A stretch of DNA of 64,000 nucleotides from NCBI GenBank assembly GCA_041751095.1, contig JBGSYC010000200.1:16954-80953 (forward strand). The letters are read 5' to 3'. A model generated the notes under the pieces. It made no database searches and was not told where the DNA came from. It saw nothing but the letters and a program-made list of their open reading frames with translations. Shown here one piece after another: positions 26,270 to 33,226 of the stretch. The position numbers and the translations under genes are program-made. How positions within the stretch are numbered: position 1 is the first letter of the stretch; every line of letters begins with the position of its first letter. This stretch comes from JADCRZ01 sp041751095 (GTDB lineage Bacteria; Bacteroidota; Bacteroidia; Chitinophagales; Chitinophagaceae).

Positions 26270-27637
26270 TTATAAATTTGGTTTGAAGAATTCACCCGCC
26301 TTTGCGGTTTTATTCATTTCCGGGTTAATGATCATTCCGGCTACATATGGTTTACCCGTAATGTATTTGGTGACATATCTTTTTATGTCATCCCTGCTCA
26401 CCCGCTGGCAGTTTTTTTCGTAATCAGTCTGGTAATCAAGGGAAGTGCTGGCCCACCAGAAAGTCAGCTGCCCCGGAAGCGAAGACGGTTTTTCTTTTTT
26501 GCGTATCTCATCTCTGAGCATGATCTGTTTGGCAGTGGCCAGCTGTTCATTGGTGAAGTAATCGTCATCGCCCCACATCTTTATCTGTTTCATTGTTTCC
26601 TCGTAACATTCCTTTATCCTGTTTGGATTAGGCATTATAAAGACACTTATGGGCCCGACAAACTTACTGGTTTGATAACCAACGGAAGCCGTGGTTGCCA
26701 ATCCCTTATCAACCAGCGCCTGCTGCCACTTCGAAGAGTTCAGGCCGAGTATTGTAGAAAAAACGTCGGCTGCAACGGTTGCCGCTGAATCATTGCGGTA
26801 GTCGGGGCCCTGCCAGTAGAAACTTTCATATGGAGTCTGTGCAATAGAAGATTCTTTGACAAAATATTCTGTTGATTTAAGCGGAGGCAATTCAGGCACC
26901 GGGTATTTTACGTGAGGATCAAACCCGCTCGAAGGCCATTCGCCAAAAACGGATCTGGCGAGTTGAAAAGCTTCCGGGTGTTTAACATCTCCGCAGATCA
27001 CCAGTATCGAATTGTTGGGATGATAATATTTTTCTTTGATCATCATCATTTTTTCAGGCGTGGCAGTGTTAATGATTTCATGGTCGCCAATGGGGTTTTT
27101 CCGGGTAACGAAATCGCCCCAAAGCTTTTTCTGGCATTCATACCAAATGGTGAAACCGGGATCGCTTTCTGCGCGTTGAAATTCTCCATCAACGACAGGC
27201 CTTTCCTTCTGCATATCCTCCTGCCTGTAGATAGGATACCTCATAGCCGCATTCATGAATTTCAATCCTGCCTGCAGGCTATCCTTGTTAAAAGTAAAGT
27301 AGTAATTAACTCTTTCTTCTGAAGTAGTCCCGTTCCAAATGGCGCCTAATTCCTGTGTTCTTTTGATGAACTTTTCCTGGTTCGGATAATCTTTGTTTGC
27401 TTTAAAGAACATGTGCTCAAACAAATGAGAGAGCCCGCTAAATTCAGGCCCCTCCGTATAGGCACCGTTCTTAACCGCAATCTCGATCGTTGCTAAGGGA
27501 ACCTTGTTGTTTTCGATGACAACTACCTCAAGGCCATTATCCAATTTCTGCCAGTAGTAATGTTGAGGTAGCCGGGGTTGCGCATGCAATGCACCGGTGC
27601 TTAGGTACAGCAGTGCTGTAAAGGCGAGGAATTTCAT
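26270..27637 (-). CDS. M16 family zinc metallopeptidase, catalytic subunit
   Basis: This 455-residue secreted peptidase of the pitrilysin/insulinase family has a signal peptide (residues 1-19, cleavage after LHA). The inverted zinc motif is H71-L-F-E-H75, and E152 in VVDGEFQRAESDP is placed 77 residues later, as expected of the third zinc ligand. A second inactive M16 half follows in the chain. It is the first gene of a two-gene unit with a non-catalytic M16 protein. Substrates are probably unfolded peptides in the periplasm; this is inference from the family. Confidence 0.92.
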   Translation of the reverse strand: MKFLAFTALLYLSTGALHAQPRLPQHYYWQKLDNGLEVVVIENNKVPLATIEIAVKNGAYTEGPEFSGLSHLFEHMFFKANKDYPNQEKFIKRTQELGAIWNGTTSEERVNYYFTFNKDSLQAGLKFMNAAMRYPIYRQEDMQKERPVVDGEFQRAESDPGFTIWYECQKKLWGDFVTRKNPIGDHEIINTATPEKMMMIKEKYYHPNNSILVICGDVKHPEAFQLARSVFGEWPSSGFDPHVKYPVPELPPLKSTEYFVKESSIAQTPYESFYWQGPDYRNDSAATVAADVFSTILGLNSSKWQQALVDKGLATTASVGYQTSKFVGPISVFIMPNPNRIKECYEETMKQIKMWGDDDYFTNEQLATAKQIMLRDEIRKKEKPSSLPGQLTFWWASTSLDYQTDYEKNCQRVSRDDIKRYVTKYITGKPYVAGMIINPEMNKTAKAGEFFKPNL

Positions 27638-27819
27638 AATCGTTTTTTTAAGCTGTGTAATATATTGCTATAATACTATCCGGCTTACAGAATGTAATGG
27701 GATAAAATTTGAATGGTAGCACTATTGTATAACCGGTATTAAATTAAGCTTTTTTCAATTAATGTCATAGAAAAAGGAGTCCTCCGGCAGGATAAGGTAC
27801 ACAATCCTACACCGGCTTG

Positions 27820-28341
27820 TTAGTTTTGATCGGGTACAAATTTCGGTGGTTTTGCAGGAGGGATAACCAGGTTTGGACTAAGGTCGGGCATTGCCTTCTT
27901 TACGTCCTGAACGTTATATACGGAAGTGTCGATAAAATACCAGTTTTTCCCGCCATCTTTTGAGATGCCGATCAGGGTTGTTTCAAGCGTAAGATTTCCG
28001 AATCCAGTTTTCATTTCCGTGGTCTGGGGCAAGGTTACCTGCAAATCTTTTTTATACCGGACAATATTGCCGGGATTTCCGATAAGTATCTTTTTAATTT
28101 CAGCGCCAAATTGCCTCGCTATGGAATTAACCGTATCCATTCTTTGGAGCATTTTATCTTCCCCGCCGGCCATGGCGACAACCTGTGGGTGCATAAATTT
28201 CGTGAATGCGGGAAAGTCTTTTTTTAATAATGCTCGTGCCATATCCATCGCCTGTATTTTAATGATACTGTTTTGATTTTGCCCGGAAGAAACCACGGCA
28301 AACAGGCCTAACGAAAAAAATAGCAGGTAAATCTTCCTCAT
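27820..28341 (-). CDS. Secreted protein of unknown function
   Basis: I do not recognise this 173-residue protein with certainty. It has a signal peptide (MRKIYLLFFSLGLFAVVSSG) and a helix-then-strand body starting with KIQAMDMARALLKKDFPAFTKFMHP, a layout reminiscent of NTF2/SnoaL-like proteins, followed by a beta-rich part (SKDGGKNWYFIDTS) and a Pro/Lys-rich end (IPPAKPPKFVPDQ). It starts six bases after the ABC permease, so it belongs to that transporter operon. Confidence 0.7.
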   Translation of the reverse strand: MRKIYLLFFSLGLFAVVSSGQNQNSIIKIQAMDMARALLKKDFPAFTKFMHPQVVAMAGGEDKMLQRMDTVNSIARQFGAEIKKILIGNPGNIVRYKKDLQVTLPQTTEMKTGFGNLTLETTLIGISKDGGKNWYFIDTSVYNVQDVKKAMPDLSPNLVIPPAKPPKFVPDQN

Positions 28342-28347
28342 AATATT

Positions 28348-29154
28348 TTAAATGTCGCTTTTTGTAAACCGCCAGTTTAATATGATACAATATACAATAA
28401 CATAAATACCTGCAATTGTTAAATAAACGGGAATCTGGTTTTCCCAGGCTGTTATCTTATCTGCATTCCGGATCATCTTCGATAGATACGGCTGCGGGAG
28501 CAGCATGTCGTTAACCTCCTGGGGCAGATAGTCAACCGACTTTATTTTATATTTATTTCTCAGAATGCCCACTGCAAATTGTTCTATGATCATATAGATA
28601 AAAAATATTCCCATGGCCAGCCCCGCTCTTTTAACGAGCATTGCGATCAGAAAGGCTATCATGGAATACGAAAGCATTTCTGCGAAGAAAAACCCCGTAA
28701 AACGCACATTTCGAAAAACAGATACTTCAGGGGGCACTTTATTGCCAAAACGTCCAAAAGCCCACGACGTCATAAATACGACAAGCGTAATGAATATGGA
28801 TAACAGCAATACCTGCAATAGTTTGACATGCAGAAACTGACTTCTGCTCCATCCGTCAATTACGTTCTGACGATGCGTTTTATAGGTAAACTCGTTTGTA
28901 GTTAAAGTGATGATGAGCACCGCGGGGATCAACAACAGCAGGCTTGAATTCCAGCTTACTGTCTGCCATACCTCAGGAAAAGCAAACGGGCTTCCCAACA
29001 GGCTTTTCCCGTTTATTTTGGGAAAGCTGTTATCCATCACATCGTACACCACATAATTAAAGGCGGGAATGCTGATGATGGTGATCACGAGTAGTATCCA
29101 GAACGTCCGGTAATTTTTTACCTTGAGCCATTCGATTTTTAAAAGATGTAACAT
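28348..29154 (-). CDS. ABC-2 type transporter permease
   Basis: This 268-residue membrane protein has about six hydrophobic segments: one near the N-terminus (FWILLVITIISIPAFNYVVY), four in the middle and a last one near the C-terminus (LTIAGIYVIVYCIILNW). The region NEFTYKTHRQNVIDGWSRSQF is typical of ABC-2/bacitracin-type exporter permeases. It lies between its likely ATPase upstream and a secreted protein downstream. The transported molecule cannot be told from the sequence. Confidence 0.83.
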   Translation of the reverse strand: MLHLLKIEWLKVKNYRTFWILLVITIISIPAFNYVVYDVMDNSFPKINGKSLLGSPFAFPEVWQTVSWNSSLLLLIPAVLIITLTTNEFTYKTHRQNVIDGWSRSQFLHVKLLQVLLLSIFITLVVFMTSWAFGRFGNKVPPEVSVFRNVRFTGFFFAEMLSYSMIAFLIAMLVKRAGLAMGIFFIYMIIEQFAVGILRNKYKIKSVDYLPQEVNDMLLPQPYLSKMIRNADKITAWENQIPVYLTIAGIYVIVYCIILNWRFTKSDI

Positions 29155-29211
29155 GTTGCCAGATCAGAAGTTAAGATGTAAAAATTCAGGACCGAAGTGT
29201 CTATAAGCTTT

Positions 29212-29270
29212 AGCTGACAGCTGATAGCTGATAGCTGATAGCTGACAGCTGATAGCCGGTAGCTCACAGC
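29212..29270. repeat. Heptanucleotide tandem repeat
   Basis: Eight 7-bp units: AGCTGAC, then AGCTGAT three times, AGCTGAC, AGCTGAT, then degenerate AGCCGGT and AGCTCAC, with a trailing AGC. It fills half of the ATPase-permease spacer within the operon. AGCT is self-complementary, so the transcript could fold. There are no unique spacers, so it is not a CRISPR array. Confidence 0.85.
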
Positions 29271-29282
29271 CCACTTAAAACT

Positions 29283-30188
29283 TCAGTTTGCCGCTTCACT
29301 GTTATCTGTAAGCTCGAAGAACTTCGTTTCGAGACTTTTCCTTTTCAGCTGAAGATGGTTTAGCACAATGCCATTCTCAAAACAAAATCTGTTTACTTTT
29401 TCGAGGTCAGCAGAACCATTTGGAAACATCATCTGGAGACGGTTTTCATGATGTTTGATGGAGCGTAAGCCGCTTAACCCATTCATCAGCACCAGTAATT
29501 TTTCGTTGTTGTTGCTGCTTACTTCAACGATATCCTCATTTATCAGCACGTCATCAACATGCCCTGAAGTGACAAGATTGCCCTTTTGCAGTATGGCAAC
29601 ATGGGTGCACACTTTTTCAACTTCATCAAGAAGGTGGCTTGCAAGGATGATCGTTTTTCCGTCCCTGGCAAGATTCCGGATCAGTTCCCTTGTTTCGGCT
29701 ATACCGACAGGGTCAAGGCCATTTGTCGGTTCGTCCAACACCAGCACAGGCGGATTTCCAAGCAAAGCCGAAGCAAGCGCGAGGCGCTGTTTCATGCCCA
29801 GGGAGTAAGTGCTGAACCTGGAATGGCGACGTTGGTACAATTTCACTTTTTCCAGCACATCCGGGATGTCTTGTGCGCTCCTGCCTTTGATCTCTGCTGC
29901 TATCTGAAGATTTCTTTCGCCTGACAGGTAATGGTAAAAATTTGGCGTTTCCAGCAGCGTACCGATTTGCCTGCGCTGGGCAGGGTGTGCAGGCTGGTTA
30001 AACCATAAAAAGTTCCCGCTCTTAGCTTTTAAAACGTCCATAACTATTCCAAGCAAAGTTGTTTTACCACTGCCGTTTGGGCCGAGTATGCCAAACACGG
30101 AACCTTCCGGTACTTCAAAGGAAACATTATTGAGCGCCTGGATACGCCCGTAGTGTTTTGTGATATTGTGTAAAGCGAGCACTGCCAT
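29283..30188 (-). CDS. ABC transporter ATP-binding protein
   Basis: This 301-residue ATPase has all nucleotide-binding motifs: Walker A GPNGSGKTT, Q-loop region TLLETPNFYHYLSGERNL, signature YSLGMKQRLALASALL and Walker B VLVLDEPTNGLDP with the switch histidine in ILASHLLDEVEK. The C-terminal 80 residues are the accessory domain common in ABC-2 exporters of the DrrA/BcrA type. It heads a three-gene operon with a permease and a secreted protein. It borders the accessory region at 30.2 kb. Confidence 0.92.
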   Translation of the reverse strand: MAVLALHNITKHYGRIQALNNVSFEVPEGSVFGILGPNGSGKTTLLGIVMDVLKAKSGNFLWFNQPAHPAQRRQIGTLLETPNFYHYLSGERNLQIAAEIKGRSAQDIPDVLEKVKLYQRRHSRFSTYSLGMKQRLALASALLGNPPVLVLDEPTNGLDPVGIAETRELIRNLARDGKTIILASHLLDEVEKVCTHVAILQKGNLVTSGHVDDVLINEDIVEVSSNNNEKLLVLMNGLSGLRSIKHHENRLQMMFPNGSADLEKVNRFCFENGIVLNHLQLKRKSLETKFFELTDNSEAAN

Positions 30189-30341
30189 TATTGTCTTTGA
30201 TCTGTTTTTGTGATGTGTCCGGAGTATGTATTCCTCACGTTGTTCAAATATCAGACTTAAATTTATTAAGCGCTACTGTTCTACTTTGTTCCTTGTCTTT
30301 TATACAGCAATAAATCTTTCCTGCATGTACCTTTTCCCGGA

Positions 30342-30712
30342 TCAGGGTTCTATACCTAATACCAAAAGCGGTACAGGTGGATTTCCCCGCCCGTGTCTCA
30401 AAACATTATATACTTCGCCTTCAAAGTATGCAACACCGGATGACATTAGCGTCTGCATCTTTTTTGTGGGCAATACTTCTATTTGTACCTGCTTTCATGC
30501 CAATTTTTCGATCTAAACCTCTCGATAAAAACACGATTTAAAGCTATTGGGTTAAAAAGCATTTTGCCCTTCATGGTTTTTTCTTTGCTCTCTTTTGTCA
30601 TTAAAACATTTGCATCAATACCTTCAATGATGCCTATTATTTCATCGTATAGGTTCTTATGATGAACAATTAAATATTCTTCACCGTTCAAATGGGAATA
30701 CTTCTGTGCAAT
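30342..30712 (-). pseudogene. Relic of a BglII/BstYI-type restriction endonuclease
   Basis: Two minus-strand fragments of one gene remain. The N-terminal part (30712-30479) reads KYSHLNGEEYL, then SKEKTMKGKMLFNPIALN and NWHESRYK, then hits a stop; an ATT stands where the ATG would be expected. The C-terminal part (about 30493-30342, shifted frame) reads VLPTKKMQTLMSSGVAYFEG, YNVLRHGRGNPPVPLLVLGI. These match, from memory, the start and end of BglII/BstYI-family enzymes, while the catalytic middle (the DFVK...EVQFGKYAF region) is missing. A frameshifting internal deletion explains this best. It lies downstream of a methyltransferase and a second restriction-like gene. Confidence 0.6.
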
Positions 30713-30814
30713 TTTTTATTAGTATGGGGATATTTATGAACCGAACCGCATTGCTACTATTTTACATTGTTGCGTCGCACTCTTGTACTGCATACCATAA
30801 TTGAGCAATATCCA

Positions 30815-30976
30815 TCAGTCAATCTTTTTTTCAAAAACTTCTACTTCATCATAATCAGGATTTGTTTGTGAAAGAAGCAGAGATTTTCTTTTCAATGCAG
30901 ATTTTTCTTCAAAGAAAATTTCAGGTTCTTGAATTAAACCACGATGAACATAAATAAGCAACCAAATTGTTTTCAT
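30815..30976 (-). CDS. Small protein, third gene of the restriction-modification unit
   Basis: This 53-residue reading frame starts with ATG three bases after the stop of the restriction-enzyme-like gene, in the same direction. It reads MKTIWLLIYVHRGLIQEPEI and ends with NPDYDEVEVFEKKID. The composition is protein-like, with regular strand-helix-strand character and an acidic end, and the tight spacing suggests translational coupling. I recall similar small proteins of unknown function in Bacteroidota but can give no function; a controller or accessory protein of the system is possible. Confidence 0.65.
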   Translation of the reverse strand: MKTIWLLIYVHRGLIQEPEIFFEEKSALKRKSLLLSQTNPDYDEVEVFEKKID

Positions 30977-30979
30977 TTT

Positions 30980-31888
30980 TTATGATTTTGAAATTCTATT
31001 AAACCAACCATATACATCTTTATACTCAAGAAAATTACAAAGTTCTGATAAGCCACTTGTTCTAAAAGTAGGTCTGTTTATTTGTCTTAGAAATAAAGCT
31101 CTTCTTAAATCATTTGAAACAATGCTGAATTTTGGTTTTAAATTCGGTTCAATTAAATGAAGGTCATTGAAACGAAGTAACCCTGAATAAATAGGGGTTG
31201 AATGTTCTACTTCAAACATAGCGGTAAGTTCTGTAGAACCTCTTTTTAACCACATTACATCAATCTCTCTAATAACATCTATTACTCTAAAATATCTTTC
31301 AGGTAAATCTAAACGACATTCAAATTTTTGAGCGATTTGCCAATCTAACCTGCTTTTGTCTATTGAAGGTACCCAAATGTCATAACCTCTATGAATGCCG
31401 ATAGCACCGATTAAAGTTTGGATTTGTGAGTGTGTAAAATCTGGTATAGAAATCAACTTGCTTCTATCAATTAAACTCTCAAGATAATTCCAACCAAAAA
31501 AACTTTCAATATTAAATCTTCCTGCATTTGCGATATATAATTCCGAGCCATCAGGCTCTTGATAAATTTGTGCTTTTATCTGTCCATCTGAAGCAGGTTC
31601 TAAAACTGAAAAAACTTCTTCAAATTCGTTGTATGGAACAAATACGGGTTCAACTTGGGTATCCCACAAAAAACAAATGACTGAATTAAAACCATCAAGC
31701 TGTCTTAAATCTTCTTTTCTTATTCCATAAAAAGATTGGTTTCGACTGTGAACCTTTGAATAGCGAATATAAATTCTGCAAAGTCCATCTCCGATTTCAA
31801 ATAATGATAAACTGTTTGGCAATTTAGATAACCTTCCGTATCTATTTTTTAGTTCAGTCAGGAAATTAATTTTGACTTGATTTGGCAT
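30980..31888 (-). CDS. Probable type II restriction endonuclease
   Basis: This 302-residue protein lies directly behind a DNA methyltransferase (three bases apart). Its C-terminal half resembles a PD-(D/E)xK nuclease: HSQIQTLIGAIGIHRGYDIW, then IDVMWL with D210, then AMFEVEHST with E226 and E228, followed by IYSGLLRF. The N-terminal half (1-130) is unlike anything I know and may bind DNA. Low G+C (15 of 60 bases at 31081-31140) sets it apart from the surrounding genome and points to transfer. Target sequence unknown. Confidence 0.65.
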   Translation of the reverse strand: MPNQVKINFLTELKNRYGRLSKLPNSLSLFEIGDGLCRIYIRYSKVHSRNQSFYGIRKEDLRQLDGFNSVICFLWDTQVEPVFVPYNEFEEVFSVLEPASDGQIKAQIYQEPDGSELYIANAGRFNIESFFGWNYLESLIDRSKLISIPDFTHSQIQTLIGAIGIHRGYDIWVPSIDKSRLDWQIAQKFECRLDLPERYFRVIDVIREIDVMWLKRGSTELTAMFEVEHSTPIYSGLLRFNDLHLIEPNLKPKFSIVSNDLRRALFLRQINRPTFRTSGLSELCNFLEYKDVYGWFNRISKS

Positions 31889-31891
31889 AGC

Positions 31892-32848
31892 TTAAGCAGC
31901 AATTCTATAGCTGGGTTTTGCGTTAGGGATTGAAGTGGAAAGCCCGGAACGAAGCGAAGGTTTTGTGGGTTGGCGTGAGGACTTGGAACGGAAAGCCCGA
32001 CCCCTTGCGTAGCTTGGGGTAACGCCCAAATCCTGTTTCGCAATTTTACAGTAAGCTTTATCTTTTTCAATGCCTATTGCATTGCGGTTATTTTTAATTG
32101 CAGCAATTACGGATGAACCTACACCTGCAAATGGGTCAAGTACCCAACTCTTTTCTTCCGTCAACGCAAGCACGCAACGTTCTACAAGTTCTATAGGAAA
32201 TTGACAAGGATGTTCTGTTTTTTCAGGGTGATTTGATTTTACGTTAGGAATGTCCCACATTTCTCTTTCCCAATCTTGTTCAATAATTTTCCAAATGTCA
32301 CTGGGGTTTTTACCCAAAGGATTGCCTGAAACTTGCCCTTTTTTAGGTCCTTTAAAATGTCTTTTGCCCGGATATTTTGAGGGACTACGAACGTTGTTGA
32401 GATTGGAAATGTAGTCGTCTGTTTTGCTGAACCATAAAATAGTTTCGTAGCGTCCGCTAAAACGATTTGAAGCATGTAGTCCATGTCCGAAATGCCAAAT
32501 AATGCGGTTGCGAAGTTTTAGTCCGTGCTTTTTAAAAATTTGATAATAAAAAATGTCAAGTGGAAACACTTCACCTTTGTCAACATAATTGCCAACCTGC
32601 CAACATAGATTTCCCTTGTCGGTAAGTGTCCGAACCAACTCGTTAATAATCTCTTCCTGTGTCTCTAAATATTTTTCTATGCTTGTTTTTGTTTCATACG
32701 ATTTCCCGACATTATACGGAGGTGAGGTAATTATCAGGTCGAATTTATCACTTTCATACTTTTGCAGTACCGATAAACAATCCCCTTTATGTATATGGTA
32801 ATTGGTATCAGGGCTTATGTAATCAAATAATGGTTCTTTTACTTTCAT
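31892..32848 (-). CDS. Type II DNA methyltransferase (beta class)
   Basis: This 318-residue enzyme would protect host DNA from the neighbouring nuclease. Motif IV, TSPPYNV (S42-P-P-Y45), comes first and the SAM-binding motif I, DPFAGVGSS, near residue 243, the beta-class order. SPPY favours N4-cytosine methylation, but N6-adenine is not excluded. Family landmarks GRYETILWFSK, SKYPGKRHFKGPKKG and HPCQFP are intact. Residues 275-310 (GVTPSYARGRAFRSK and on) are encoded by an inserted repeat and replace the natural end. First gene of the restriction unit. Confidence 0.88.
   Translation of the reverse strand: MKVKEPLFDYISPDTNYHIHKGDCLSVLQKYESDKFDLIITSPPYNVGKSYETKTSIEKYLETQEEIINELVRTLTDKGNLCWQVGNYVDKGEVFPLDIFYYQIFKKHGLKLRNRIIWHFGHGLHASNRFSGRYETILWFSKTDDYISNLNNVRSPSKYPGKRHFKGPKKGQVSGNPLGKNPSDIWKIIEQDWEREMWDIPNVKSNHPEKTEHPCQFPIELVERCVLALTEEKSWVLDPFAGVGSSVIAAIKNNRNAIGIEKDKAYCKIAKQDLGVTPSYARGRAFRSKSSRQPTKPSLRSGLSTSIPNAKPSYRIAA
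31920..32025. repeat. Short interspersed repeat inside the methyltransferase gene
   Basis: This 106-bp GC-richer element is bounded by GCGTTA at 31920-31925 and its complement TAACGC at 32020-32025. Inside are two related 20-odd-bp units, each carrying GGAAAGCCCG (31937-31946 and 31990-31999), and a small hairpin (ACCCC/GGGGT near 32000-32019). It contrasts sharply with the AT-rich gene around it. I recall very similar repeats dispersed in Bacteroidota genomes. Confidence 0.65.
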
Positions 32849-32867
32849 GCCTCGCAGTTTAGCGCTT

Positions 32868-32875
32868 CAAATTTA
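32868..32875 (-). promoter_or_regulatory. -7 element of the restriction-modification operon
   Basis: On the minus strand TAAATTTG fits the Bacteroidota -7 consensus TAnnTTTG exactly, 20 bp upstream of the methyltransferase ATG. The upstream -33 element is not clear (a TTG occurs at a 14-nt spacing). The leader would be only about 13 nt. Confidence 0.45.
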
Positions 32876-32990
32876 GGAAAGAATAAAGTCAAGAGTTGGA
32901 AGGTAGGGCAAAACACTGTTAAATTCAGGAAAACTCTTTTAATTTTAGGGATTAAAAGCCTTTGCTGGTATATTTTATTTCTTTAAGATA

Positions 32991-33161
32991 GTGGATGCTT
33001 ATGATAAAATAAAAATCGCCTGTCAAAACCCAGAGGCATCAGGTAAGTTAACATCCATGGGTTCTTTATACGTTTACCGATGTACATATTTTGTGGAAAA
33101 ACAAGAGGATTACCACCCTTTTCAAGCCTTATTTTTGGCAAGTGATTATTTAAATTTCTGA
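32991..33161 (+). CDS. Possible 56-residue protein upstream of the RelE-helicase gene
   Basis: A GTG-started frame encodes MDAYDKIKIACQNPEASGKL, then SLYVYRCTYF and ends LFLASDYLNF. It ends 65 bp before the helicase gene on the same strand in an otherwise empty 378-bp spacer. Composition is plausible for a small acidic soluble protein, but the frame is short, lacks a ribosome-binding site and matches nothing I know. It could be a partner of the RelE-like domain or simply chance. Confidence 0.33.
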   Translation: MDAYDKIKIACQNPEASGKLTSMGSLYVYRCTYFVEKQEDYHPFQALFLASDYLNF

Positions 33162-33226
33162 AGTGCTATTTTATTCGCAGGTATCAAACGCGTGTAATAT
33201 AAACAAGAACAATTAATAAATACTCT

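Noticed and set aside
29212..29270. Heptamer array considered as CRISPR
   Set aside because: Units are contiguous with no spacers and no cas genes are present.
30226..30516. 96-codon plus-strand frame beside the restriction region
   Set aside because: It lies antisense to the restriction-enzyme relic, whose minus-strand reading gives clear family motifs; the plus-strand translation has no protein-like pattern.
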